DNA of 64,000 bases from Pseudohalioglobus sediminis (lineage in GTDB: Bacteria > Pseudomonadota > Gammaproteobacteria > Pseudomonadales > Halieaceae). The stretch lies in assembly GCF_008370495.1 (NCBI RefSeq), contig NZ_VTUX01000001.1:496001-560000 (forward strand), in the 5' to 3' direction. Positions 37,999 through 46,098 of this stretch are shown here, piece after piece. Position 1 is the stretch's first letter. Every line of letters begins with the position of its first letter. The notes under the pieces are model-generated. The model saw nothing but the letters and a program-made list of their open reading frames with translations, ran no database searches and was not told the origin of the DNA. Both the position numbers and the translations under genes were made by a program.

Positions 37999-40053
37999 TC
38001 ACTCCTGCATGCGCTCTGCGTAGTGCTCGCTGAGCACCTCGAACGCAAGTTTTTCCTGCCCCGTTTCAGACAACAGGCCCTTGCGGTTCCAGTAGTCCTG
38101 CTTGTGCGTGTTGAGCCGATAGGGTGCGCGAAAATCCTTGAGAATCCAGGGCGAAATGCCGCGCAATGCAGGGCTGTTCTGCAGCATCTTCAACTGTTGC
38201 CGGTAGACGCGCGCCTGGTAGTCTTCGCTCCACACATGCAGCGGCCCGCCGCGCATGCCAGCCTTGGCGCCAGCGCCGAATTCGCTGATCACCAGCGGCT
38301 TGTCGAAATCCGTATCAATGGTGAAGCGCACCATTTCCGTCAGCATCAGCTCGCGCACGTCGGCCTCGCTGACCTCCATGCCGCGCTCGCGCAGCGCATC
38401 GGCGATCATGCCGGACATATACCAGCCCAGGTATTCGTTGTAGCCAATCACGTCGACGATATCGCCCAGCGGGTCATCAATCGTCATCGTGACCGGCTCC
38501 GGGTCAGTGAAGAAGGCCACCAGCTTGCTGTCCCTGGCGGCGAGCAGGGTGCCGATATACTTGCCCACGGCCTCCATACCACCGAAACCGAGCAACGCGG
38601 CTGTAAGCAGGCGGGTATTATCTTCGCCGCGCACATGCTCAGCCATCGCTTCAAAGAAAGCGTCTCGCGCAGGCGTTTCCGGCGTTTCGTTACCCAGGCT
38701 CCAGAGAATCACCGCGGCGCGGTTGTGGTCCCGCGCTATCAGTTCACTGTATTGTTTTTTGGCGCTGGTCAGGGTGCAGGGGTCAGCAAAGGTGATATTG
38801 TGGTAAACCGGTAGTTCGGCCCAGACCAGCATGCCGGCGCGATCTGCGGCGCGCACCATGTGCTCGTTGTGCGGGTAGTGGGCCAGGCGCACGAAATTGG
38901 CGTTAAGCGCCACCAGCCGCTCAATCACGGCCTCGGCGTCAGCCTTGCTGTGTGCCCGCCCCGGGCGCAACAGTGACTCCTCGTGCAGGGAGATACCACG
39001 CAGGAAAATCGGCTCGCCGTTCAGCAGTATGTCCTCACCACGCGTCTCGACAGTGCGGAATCCCACCTGGTCACGCAAGGTGTCAGCTTCAGTCGACCAC
39101 GCCACGTCGTACAAACGCGGCTGTTCCGGAGACCAGAGCCCCACCTCGGCCTCGAACTCAAACTCGGCGCGCCCGAGACGGTCAACGCGAAAGCTGCGCG
39201 CGATATCGGCTTCCGGTATTTCCAGGCGTACGCGCTGCCCCGCGCTGGCGCCATCCAGTTGCACCCAGCCCTGCAGGGTGTCGAGACTGCCCGGGCGCAG
39301 CTGCAGCTTGAAGTTGCGCACAAACGTCTCCGGCGTTTCCACCAGCAGGACATCGCGGGTTATGCCCCCGTAGTTCATCCAGTCGTTGTACTCCGTTGGC
39401 ACTTCGGCGGCGCTGCTCATGCTGTCGACCTTGACCACGAGACTGTTGCGTCCCGGGCGCAGGTGCTCGGTTATTTCACTGTTGAAGGGTGTGAAGCCAC
39501 CTTTGTGGCGCGCAATCAGCCGACCATTCAGGTACACGTCCTTGGCAAAATTGGCGCCGCCAAAATACAGGAACAGGCGCTTGCCCTGGGCTCGCGCGTA
39601 CTCAAAGTCGCGCTGGTACCAGACGATACCGCGGTACCAGAACAGCGAGTCCTGCTGGCTGTTCCAGTCGCCCGGCACTGTCAGCGTGTCACCACCGGCG
39701 AAACTGTACTCGAGCAGTTCGTAGGGCAGGTAGTCGGCATCTTCGCCAACACCACCGCGCAGCAAGGGGCTGGCATCACCGACACCCAACTGATCGACGA
39801 TGAAATTCCATTCCCCGTTCAGGGAGGTGACGGTGCGGTTTCTGACACTGTTCAGCAGCGGGCTGAGCGGGCCTGCAGGTTGCCGCTCCAGGGGCTGAAA
39901 CAGCGGGTTTTCCTCGTGTTCACCCGCATGCTCTGAGCTGACACTGCACGCCGCATTGGCCTCCAGGCTTGTGTAGTGGCTTGGCGCCGGGTCACATGCA
40001 GCCAGCAGTGCCGCACTGGCGAATAGAATCAAAAGCCGGAAAATATGCATCAC
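37999..40053 (-). CDS. Glycoside hydrolase family 2 lipoprotein (beta-glucuronidase/galactosidase-like)
   Basis: 684 residues. Lipobox LLAAC near residue 20. The family 2 order is visible: jelly-roll sugar-binding domain (about 60-240, PGDWNSQQDSLFWYRGIVWYQRDF), immunoglobulin-like domain (240-340) and a TIM barrel. The acid/base glutamate is in ILWSLGNETPETP near residue 450 and the nucleophile glutamate in PLVISEFGAGAKAG near 595. It removes terminal beta-linked sugars or uronic acids, anchored in the envelope. No other carbohydrate gene is adjacent. Substrate unknown. Confidence 0.92.
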   Translation of the reverse strand: MMHIFRLLILFASAALLAACDPAPSHYTSLEANAACSVSSEHAGEHEENPLFQPLERQPAGPLSPLLNSVRNRTVTSLNGEWNFIVDQLGVGDASPLLRGGVGEDADYLPYELLEYSFAGGDTLTVPGDWNSQQDSLFWYRGIVWYQRDFEYARAQGKRLFLYFGGANFAKDVYLNGRLIARHKGGFTPFNSEITEHLRPGRNSLVVKVDSMSSAAEVPTEYNDWMNYGGITRDVLLVETPETFVRNFKLQLRPGSLDTLQGWVQLDGASAGQRVRLEIPEADIARSFRVDRLGRAEFEFEAEVGLWSPEQPRLYDVAWSTEADTLRDQVGFRTVETRGEDILLNGEPIFLRGISLHEESLLRPGRAHSKADAEAVIERLVALNANFVRLAHYPHNEHMVRAADRAGMLVWAELPVYHNITFADPCTLTSAKKQYSELIARDHNRAAVILWSLGNETPETPARDAFFEAMAEHVRGEDNTRLLTAALLGFGGMEAVGKYIGTLLAARDSKLVAFFTDPEPVTMTIDDPLGDIVDVIGYNEYLGWYMSGMIADALRERGMEVSEADVRELMLTEMVRFTIDTDFDKPLVISEFGAGAKAGMRGGPLHVWSEDYQARVYRQQLKMLQNSPALRGISPWILKDFRAPYRLNTHKQDYWNRKGLLSETGQEKLAFEVLSEHYAERMQE

Positions 40054-40210
40054 GAGTCGGTTTCCCGTTGTTATTTGACCGAATGAGAACGTTAGCTTGC
40101 TTCAAGGCGTGAACACTGTCCAGCCGTGCGCGAGAACCGGCTGCGCTCACCCAGGCCCATGCTGTATCTCACGGACACCGACACCGGACTGATGGCGCCC
40201 TGGTGGCGAG

Positions 40211-40232
40211 ACCGGGGAGGCAAAACCCCGGT
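40211..40232. terminator. Hairpin directly after the exonuclease gene
   Basis: ACCGGGG (40211-40217) and CCCCGGT (40226-40232) form a 7-bp stem immediately past the exonuclease stop. No T-run follows, so it is a weak terminator or an mRNA-end stabiliser. Confidence 0.4.
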
Positions 40233-40901
40233 TTAAAGTAACTGGCCGAGAGTCAGTGACTGGCCGGCACTGCGACGGGAAGCCAGGGCAATAAGCAACT
40301 CAGCGGTAGACAGCGCGTCCAGCAGCGCATTGTGCCCGTGAAAATGCGGTAGGCCGTAGCGGTCACGGCAGGCCTGCAAGCGCAGTTCGCCCGGCTTGAT
40401 GGGCTTGTCCCGGCGCCGCAACAGCTTCTCTTCCTGCAGCAGCGTATCCACCACCGGCATCATGATAGGCGCGTCGAATTCACGTCGACTGATCTTGTTG
40501 AGGAAAGCCATGTCCAGCGCGGCGTTGTGAAACACCAGCACCTTGCCCGCGGCCACCTGCAGGAATTCACCGAGCACCCTGTCCTTGGTGTCGGCATCCA
40601 GCAGGTCGTGATCGCGCAGGTTGTGAATGGTGGCGCTCTGGCCGACGGAGTTTTCCGCCTTTATCAGGTGGTGCTGGGCGCTACTGAGCATGATCCCGCC
40701 CTGTTCCACCACTACCCAGCCGACGCTTAGCAGCTCACCGGTGTTGGCGTCCAGGGAAGACATCTCCGCATCCGCCACCAGGAAAGACACCGCCCGCCAG
40801 TCGCTCGAAGTGGATGGCAAGGGCGCCTGCCAGCAGCGCTGCAGCGCCGTGCCTGCAATCCGGCGCTGATACATCAGGCGCCGTAACCGCAGCCGCCACA
40901 T
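40233..40901 (-). CDS. DnaQ-like 3'-5' exonuclease
   Basis: 222 residues. DEDDh exonuclease motifs are intact: FLVADAEMSSLDANTGELLSVG (Asp/Glu pair) near residue 44, VLVFHNAALDMAFLN near 128, and HGHNALLDALSTAELLIAL (final His and Asp) near 195. Similar to the DNA polymerase III epsilon exonuclease domain, without the polymerase-binding tail. The start overlaps the stop of the DUF294 gene (TGATG), making it the last gene of a three-gene overlapping operon. This exonuclease/DUF294 pairing recurs in proteobacteria; I infer nucleic-acid or nucleotide turnover. Confidence 0.88.
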   Translation of the reverse strand: MWRLRLRRLMYQRRIAGTALQRCWQAPLPSTSSDWRAVSFLVADAEMSSLDANTGELLSVGWVVVEQGGIMLSSAQHHLIKAENSVGQSATIHNLRDHDLLDADTKDRVLGEFLQVAAGKVLVFHNAALDMAFLNKISRREFDAPIMMPVVDTLLQEEKLLRRRDKPIKPGELRLQACRDRYGLPHFHGHNALLDALSTAELLIALASRRSAGQSLTLGQLL

Positions 40902-42820
40902 CAGCCCATTCCCGCTCGGTAGGTTTGCCGCACCGAGGACTGGGCTTCATCGATAATGGTGAATGCATCGCGCAGCTGCTCCTTTGCCATCTTGGCCAGG
41001 TCACGGGGATTAACAAAATTGGACACCTTTTCAGCGCGGGTAATCTGCTCGCACTGGTGCTTGATGCGCAACTGCTGGATGAAGTGCAGGGCATCGGCCA
41101 GGTTGCGGCTACCGGCGATTGTCAGGTGCTTTTCTGCGGCCAGGGCCTTGAGGCGCTCGTCCGTGTTCACCGCTGTAATCTTGTGCGCCAGCGCGTGCAG
41201 GCGCACGATCTCGGTCACCGGCAATACGCCGCGCTTCTTCAGGTCGAGCTCGGAACGGTGCTCGCCATCGCGGTCCACCACAAAGCGGCGGAAGATCCCC
41301 AGCGGCGGCTTGGTATCGAGCACGTTGGCAGCCAGGGCGGCAAGGAATATGGAATTGCGCGACGCCTGGTCGAGCATGGTTTCCTGGAGTTTCTCGGCCA
41401 GCTTGCAGTCGCCGTAGATGCAGCGGATGTCGAAGAAAATACTCACGCGCATCACCGCATCCGGGGTCGGCGCCCGGGCCCATTTACGCACTGTGTCCTG
41501 CCACCTGGCCAGGGGCTGGCGCCACTCGTCGTTCTTGGCCATGATCCCGCCCGGGCAGTACACGTAGCCCACGTGATCGAGGCCATCGCAAACAAAATCA
41601 GCCACCTGGCGGAACCAGGGCAGTTGTTCCGCGGTAACGCTGTCGTCAATGACCAGGCCATTGTCCTGGTCGGCGCCGAGCAGTTGTTCGGCACGCGCCT
41701 GGGAGCCAAACCCGGTCCAGCACCAGGGCACCGGCGCAGGACCAAACTTTTCTTCCGCCAGCTGGATCAGGCGGATGGTGATGGCGTCGGATATGGCGGT
41801 TAACACCTGGCTGACCTGCTGTGCCAGCATGCCGGAGTTGACCCACTGCACCATCAGGTTGGCCATGCCGGAGACCAGTTCCTTAATGCTGTCGACGTCG
41901 TGTTGCCGCGAAATATGCTGCACCAGGTACACTGGATCATCCTGCTTGGCCAGGATAAGGTCCGAGGTAGTCACGATGCCCTTGGTGACGCCGTTGATTT
42001 TCACCGGCAGGTGGTGAAACCGCCGCTGCGTCATCAACAGGGTGGTGGCGAAGATGGTTTCCGAGCCATCCACCCACTCGAGGTCCGGCGTCATGATCTG
42101 GCTGACAGGGGTATCAAACGGCAAACCCGCCGCGACAAAACGCACCCGCAGGTCGCGGTCAGTCACGATGCCCAGCAGCACGTCATCCTCTACCACGAAG
42201 GCAGAGGAAACACGTCGCTCCGCCATGGCCTTTGCCGCGTCCTGCACGGTACAGGATGGCGCCACCGTGAGCAGGTTGGAACTCATAACCGTGCGCACTT
42301 CCTGCATCATGGTATTGGGTTCCGGCTGGTAGCGTGCCGCCCGGCGCAGCCGTCGGTTACGCTGTCCGGAGAAGTAGCGGTCAAAGCCGCGATCGGCTTC
42401 ACGCAGCTCGCGATAGACCTCGTCAGGCACAAAGTAGAACAGCGCGTCCTCTATCACCGTGGCAATCACTTCACCACGCTCGGCGTTCAGCCCGGCGATG
42501 TGGAAACTCTCTCCTTCACCGAGCCGATCCAGCAGTTTGTTATCGCTGTCGCGCAATTCCACGGCACCGCTACGCAGGATACGCAGCCCGCGCTCGGGCG
42601 TCCGGGCATCGAAGGCGTCACCCTGGCAGTGATACTGGATCACGATGCGCGAGATAACCGGGTACAGTATTTCCTCTGGCAATTCGTTGAACGGCAAAGT
42701 TTGCTGGATAAATTCCGCTACCGTCACCAGTTCCGGTGTATCCAGCCCCGGATACCTGTTTTCATTGCGGTCTTCGGCGGCGGTCTGCTGGTTGTTCTCT
42801 GTACTCATGTCAGGGGTCAT
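40901..42820 (-). CDS. cNMP-binding / CBS / DUF294 nucleotidyltransferase-like protein
   Basis: 639 residues. N-terminal cyclic-nucleotide-binding-like domain (about 45-160) and two CBS repeats (about 175-295: VMSSNLLTVAPSCTVQDAAKAM, QIMTPDLEWVDGSETIFATTLLM). DUF294 nucleotidyltransferase-like region (about 340-480, WTGFGSQARAEQLLGADQDNGLVI) and C-terminal substrate-binding-like domain follow. The GSxAR...D.D pattern of nucleotidyltransferases is present. Probably a cytoplasmic sensor enzyme that responds to nucleotides. ATG 42820 overlaps the upstream stop (ATGA); an internal ATG at 42808 is possible. Confidence 0.88.
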   Translation of the reverse strand: MTPDMSTENNQQTAAEDRNENRYPGLDTPELVTVAEFIQQTLPFNELPEEILYPVISRIVIQYHCQGDAFDARTPERGLRILRSGAVELRDSDNKLLDRLGEGESFHIAGLNAERGEVIATVIEDALFYFVPDEVYRELREADRGFDRYFSGQRNRRLRRAARYQPEPNTMMQEVRTVMSSNLLTVAPSCTVQDAAKAMAERRVSSAFVVEDDVLLGIVTDRDLRVRFVAAGLPFDTPVSQIMTPDLEWVDGSETIFATTLLMTQRRFHHLPVKINGVTKGIVTTSDLILAKQDDPVYLVQHISRQHDVDSIKELVSGMANLMVQWVNSGMLAQQVSQVLTAISDAITIRLIQLAEEKFGPAPVPWCWTGFGSQARAEQLLGADQDNGLVIDDSVTAEQLPWFRQVADFVCDGLDHVGYVYCPGGIMAKNDEWRQPLARWQDTVRKWARAPTPDAVMRVSIFFDIRCIYGDCKLAEKLQETMLDQASRNSIFLAALAANVLDTKPPLGIFRRFVVDRDGEHRSELDLKKRGVLPVTEIVRLHALAHKITAVNTDERLKALAAEKHLTIAGSRNLADALHFIQQLRIKHQCEQITRAEKVSNFVNPRDLAKMAKEQLRDAFTIIDEAQSSVRQTYRAGMG

Positions 42821-43281
42821 TTACTGGGCTGCAGGAAGGTCGTTGAAGCTTCGGCGAAATAGCTACTGCCGGCCGCCCGCGCCACCAGGCGTATGCGCTG
42901 GTCGGGCGTCGGTTTCTCGCCAAGGACGATACGCCACTGCAGGCCCTGGCCGTCGGACGCACGCATCGGCGCCGGTTGGGCTTCCGCATCGGCTGCGCCC
43001 ACTGACAATACCACACCCTCCAGGGTATGGGACGAGGTCAACAGGAATTCGGGGCCGGTTACGCCATCCTGCAGGGTCAGGCGCAACCTGAAGTCTTCAT
43101 TCTCAAGATCGCAAGCGCCGCTTTCATAGCGGCAGTTACTCTTCTCCACCAGCGGGTAGGACTGCCCGGGTTCGGCGACATGCGGCTGCTCTCCCGTGAG
43201 CTGACCCACGGCAAACCAGGCGAGTACCGCCAGGATAGGCGCCACGATCATGGCGATAATGACGTGCTTGTTGGTAAACAT
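42817..43281 (-). CDS. Membrane-anchored protein of unknown function
   Basis: 154 residues. One N-terminal membrane segment (about 7-26) and a soluble periplasmic domain with two cysteines in NCRYESGACDL. Family not recognised. First gene of the overlapping operon with the DUF294 protein and the exonuclease; the four-base overlap suggests coupled translation, so a functional link to the sensor protein is likely. Confidence 0.75.
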   Translation of the reverse strand: MFTNKHVIIAMIVAPILAVLAWFAVGQLTGEQPHVAEPGQSYPLVEKSNCRYESGACDLENEDFRLRLTLQDGVTGPEFLLTSSHTLEGVVLSVGAADAEAQPAPMRASDGQGLQWRIVLGEKPTPDQRIRLVARAAGSSYFAEASTTFLQPSK

Positions 43282-43423
43282 GTTGCGTTATTTTCCCTCT
43301 ACGGTGATGTCTTCACGGAGCAGTAATCATAGCAATGCGAATGCTATGCCCCCTCCCCATCACTGTTGCACGATCGCCACTTTCTTGAAATACAGGCAAA
43401 TGGCGATTGGGCAAAAGTGACAA

Positions 43424-43457
43424 ATAAAAAAGGGAGGCATCGCAAGCGATGCCTCCC
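43424..43457 (-). terminator. Strong intrinsic terminator of the symporter operon
   Basis: GGGAGGCATCGC pairs perfectly with GCGATGCCTCCC (43432-43457). On the minus strand it is followed by a T-rich tract (TTTTTTATTTG). It ends the DUF4212-symporter transcript. Confidence 0.92.
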
Positions 43458-43474
43458 GAGTCAGGACGACTGGA

Positions 43475-45211
43475 TCAGTGGCCAGTGGCTTCACCCGCAC
43501 CAACCGGTACGCGGATGTGCTCCACCAGCTCCTGCACGCGCTCGGGCGGTGCAGCAGTGACCTTGGATACCGCGAAGGCGACCACGAAGTTCACGATGGC
43601 GCCAACACAGCCAAAGGCGTTGGGCTCGATTCCGAGGAACCAGTTCTCACCGCCAGGCTGCACCCAGGCAGTACCCGGGATGAACATGATGCCCTTGTGC
43701 TGGAACACGTAGAACAGGGTGACACCGATGCCGCCGATCATGCCGGCTATGGCGCCTTCCTTGGTAATACCCTTGGAGAAGATACCCATCATCAGTGCCG
43801 GGAAGATCGAGGACGCCGCCAGGCCGAAGGCCAGTGCCACGGTACCCGCCGCGAACCCTGGTGGATTCAAGCCTAGATAACCCGCCCCGGCGATGGCAAA
43901 GGCCATGGCTATCCGGGATGCGTTCAGCTCCGCTTTCTCACTGATATTCGGCGTTAACATACCCTTGAGCAAGTCATGCGAGATTGCCGACGAGATCGCC
44001 AGTAGCAAACCCGCCGCAGTGGACAGGGCGGCAGCGAGACCACCGGCAGCCACCAGTGCAATTACCCAGTTGGGCAGCTTGGCAATTTCAGGGTTGGCCA
44101 GCACCATGATGTCGTTGTCGATCTTGACCATCTCGTTGGTTTCTTTGTCCGCGGAGTACTGGATACGACCGTCACCGTTCTTGTCTTCGTACGCCAGCAG
44201 ACCTGTTTTCTCCCAGTTCTTGAACCACTGGGGACGCTCATCGATCGCCAGGTATTGGCCAGGTGAAGGCTCCAGGGTCTGCATCAGGTTCAGGCGAGCC
44301 ATACCAGCAACTGCGGGAGCAGTGGTGTAGAGGATCGCAATGAAGACCAGTGCCCAACCAGCGGAGGAACGCGCGTCCCTGACCTTCGGCACGGTGAAGA
44401 AGCGGATAATCACGTGGGGCAGGCCCGCGGTACCGATCATCAGCGACAGGGTGTAGGCGAACATGTTGATGCCGCTCAGGCGCACGTTGGTGGTGTACTC
44501 CTTGAAGCCCAGGTCAGTGACGACCATATCCAGCTTGTCCAGCAGGTATACGTCAGTGCCAACCAGGGTGCTACCCAGGCCGAGCTGCGGCAGCGGGTTG
44601 CCGGTCAACTGCAGGCTGATGAAGATGGCAGGAATGGTGTACGCCAGGATCAATACGCAGTACTGGGCAATCTGGGTGTAGGTGATACCCTTCATGCCGC
44701 CGAGTACGGCGTAAAAGAACACGATAGTCATACCCACGTACAGGCCGGTGTCATAATCCACTTCCAGGAAGCGGGAGAACGCCACACCCACACCTTTCAT
44801 CTGGCCGATTACATAGGTAACGGAACAGATGATCAGGCAGATAACCGCCACGGCTCGCGCCGAGTTGGAGTAGAATCGGTCGCCGATAAACTCGGGCACG
44901 GTGAACTTGCCATACTTACGCAGGTAAGGCGCAAGCAACATGGCGAGGATCACGTAGCCACCGGTCCAGCCCATCAGGAACACCGAACCACCGTAGCCGC
45001 CATAGCTCAGGGCGATCAGGCCCGCCATGGAGATAAACGAGGCTGCGGACATCCAGTCAGCCGCTGTGGCCATACCGTTCTGTATGGGGTTGATACCGCC
45101 CCCGGCGACGTAGAAGTCCTTGGTAGAGCCCGCACGGGCCCAGATTGCGATTCCAATGTAGAGGGCAAAGGTAAAGCCCACCACAATGTACGTTAATGTT
45201 TGCAGATCCAT
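43475..45211 (-). CDS. Sodium:solute symporter, large subunit (ActP-like)
   Basis: 578 residues, about 13 membrane segments, SSS family of the VC_2705 type that is encoded with a DUF4212 small subunit. Typical blocks are FYVAGGGINPIQNGMATAADWMSAASFISMAG, KYGKFTVPEFIGDRFYS and AALSTAAGLLLAISSAISHDL. Relatives of ActP carry acetate or other short carboxylates with sodium. An inserted soluble loop (about 300-370) has an acidic YEDKNGDGRIQYS segment resembling a calcium-binding EF-hand loop. It lies 11 bp after the small subunit and ends in a strong terminator. Substrate inferred, not shown. Confidence 0.92.
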   Translation of the reverse strand: MDLQTLTYIVVGFTFALYIGIAIWARAGSTKDFYVAGGGINPIQNGMATAADWMSAASFISMAGLIALSYGGYGGSVFLMGWTGGYVILAMLLAPYLRKYGKFTVPEFIGDRFYSNSARAVAVICLIICSVTYVIGQMKGVGVAFSRFLEVDYDTGLYVGMTIVFFYAVLGGMKGITYTQIAQYCVLILAYTIPAIFISLQLTGNPLPQLGLGSTLVGTDVYLLDKLDMVVTDLGFKEYTTNVRLSGINMFAYTLSLMIGTAGLPHVIIRFFTVPKVRDARSSAGWALVFIAILYTTAPAVAGMARLNLMQTLEPSPGQYLAIDERPQWFKNWEKTGLLAYEDKNGDGRIQYSADKETNEMVKIDNDIMVLANPEIAKLPNWVIALVAAGGLAAALSTAAGLLLAISSAISHDLLKGMLTPNISEKAELNASRIAMAFAIAGAGYLGLNPPGFAAGTVALAFGLAASSIFPALMMGIFSKGITKEGAIAGMIGGIGVTLFYVFQHKGIMFIPGTAWVQPGGENWFLGIEPNAFGCVGAIVNFVVAFAVSKVTAAPPERVQELVEHIRVPVGAGEATGH

Positions 45212-45222
45212 GTCAGAGCTCC

Positions 45223-45492
45223 CTATTCTTCTTCTTCGACACCGAACTCACGGTCCAGGTCGCCCATTTTCTTGGCGTAGTAAAAAATCAATGCTACAAA
45301 CACGTAGATTGAACCCTGCTGGGCAAACCAGAACCCAAGCTTGTAACCACCTATCTGGATCTGGTTCAGCACATCGACCAGGATAATGCCGAAGCCGTAG
45401 CTGACGACAAACCAGACCACCAGGCACCTGATCATCAATGACAGGTTGCGGCGCCAGTACTCCTTGGCCTGCTCTTCATTTAGTGGGGACAT
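45223..45492 (-). CDS. DUF4212 sodium symporter small subunit
   Basis: 89 residues with two membrane segments (LMIRCLVVWFVVSYGFGIIL and the block ending VFVALIFYYAKKMG). This is the small partner of VC_2705-type symporters. ATG 45492 is preferred over the GTG one codon earlier because AGGAGG lies six bases before it. First gene of the symporter operon. A 14-bp palindrome (45566-45579) sits 31-32 bp upstream of a TAACAT -10 candidate (45536-45541), the geometry of an activator overlapping the -35 region. Confidence 0.93.
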   Translation of the reverse strand: MSPLNEEQAKEYWRRNLSLMIRCLVVWFVVSYGFGIILVDVLNQIQIGGYKLGFWFAQQGSIYVFVALIFYYAKKMGDLDREFGVEEEE

Positions 45493-45565
45493 CACACACC
45501 TCCTATCGGTGTTGTTATCGTTTCATGCCTGGCAGATGTTACTCCGCCGGGTCGATCCATACTCT

Positions 45566-45579
45566 TAGACCTTGGTCTA
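45566..45579. promoter_or_regulatory. Perfect palindrome TAGACC-TT-GGTCTA, copy 1
   Basis: A perfect 6+2+6 inverted repeat upstream of the DUF4212/symporter pair. Its centre is 31.5 bp from the first base of the TAACAT -10 candidate on the minus strand, so it lies about -42 relative to the predicted start. The same motif recurs at 45636, 46022 and 49541. Candidate site for a LuxR-type response regulator such as the one at 49804. Confidence 0.6.
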
Positions 45580-45635
45580 TCCACAGCTAAGAACACGTTG
45601 CCGCATACTGACACTGCCATCGTCAACGGGGGTAT

Positions 45636-45649
45636 TAGACATTGGTCTA
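45636..45649. promoter_or_regulatory. Palindrome TAGACA-TT-GGTCTA, copy 2
   Basis: Second copy of the motif with one changed base, centred 70 bp upstream of copy 1 (close to seven helical turns). Probably an auxiliary site of the symporter promoter; no -10 is seen at the usual distance on either strand. Confidence 0.5.
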
Positions 45650-45661
45650 CGCGGGCTTCGG

Positions 45662-45681
45662 GTGCGTCGGAGCTGACGCAC
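45662..45681. repeat. Hairpin GTGCGTC/GACGCAC
   Basis: Perfect 7-bp inverted repeat with a 6-base loop in the 570-bp gap between the symporter and porin genes (45496-46065). Apart from the palindromic sites, the 48-nt repeat and the CGGTGCAG/CTGCACCG palindrome (45834-45849), no gene is supported in this gap. Confidence 0.45.
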
Positions 45682-45750
45682 GGGGCCAGGAGTGTTTCGA
45701 ATTACGATGTCAGGCGTAGCGGCGCTTCGCGGGCTGGTGAATCGGCTGCC

Positions 45751-45827
45751 GGCCGTCGATGCGCCGGGGTATCCCCTTCGATCGAAAAGCTCACTCACTC
45801 AGCGGATACCCCGGCGCACCGCCGGCC
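45751..45827 (+). repeat. Dispersed 48-nt hairpin repeat, copy B, with long stem
   Basis: The core 45765-45812 matches copy A at 34349-34396 (44 of 48, opposite orientation). Here the arms are perfect: GCGCCGGGGTATCC (45761-45774) pairs with GGATACCCCGGCGC (45804-45817). The stem extends to 45751/45827 with only two mismatches over 24 bp. The loop contains TTCGATCGAA. Confidence 0.8.
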
Positions 45828-46021
45828 TGATTACGGTGCAGCTGCACCGCCCGAATCCACACGCAACCGGCGCTTTGGGCCGAGGCCGGTTATCGACTGG
45901 CTGTGAGAGGCGCCGACAGGTTTCCCGGCGTTTCGTGTCACGCTGCTTTTATAGCCCGACGCTGCGAGACAAGCCGGCAGCACCTTTTATACGCTGCCGG
46001 GTTGTGTGATTTTTCCGCGTT

Positions 46022-46035
46022 TAGACTAAGGTCCA
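46022..46035. promoter_or_regulatory. Palindromic motif TAGACT-AA-GGTCCA, copy 3
   Basis: Related to the perfect copy at 45566; 64-77 bp upstream of the porin start. A further half-site TGGACC lies at 46044-46049. The -10 is not clear at the spacing seen for the symporter; TGTTAT at 46071-46076 is a candidate. Confidence 0.45.
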
Positions 46036-46098
46036 ATTGGTTTTGGACCTAAAACAACAGAGTCTGTGCGTGTTATCCGACAACACATGGAGACTGTC

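Noticed and set aside
45598-45906. 102-codon open frame between symporter and porin
   Set aside because: It runs through the palindromic site, the long-stem repeat and other hairpins, has no ribosome site, and its similarity to a frame at 34.3 kb comes only from the shared 48-nt repeat.
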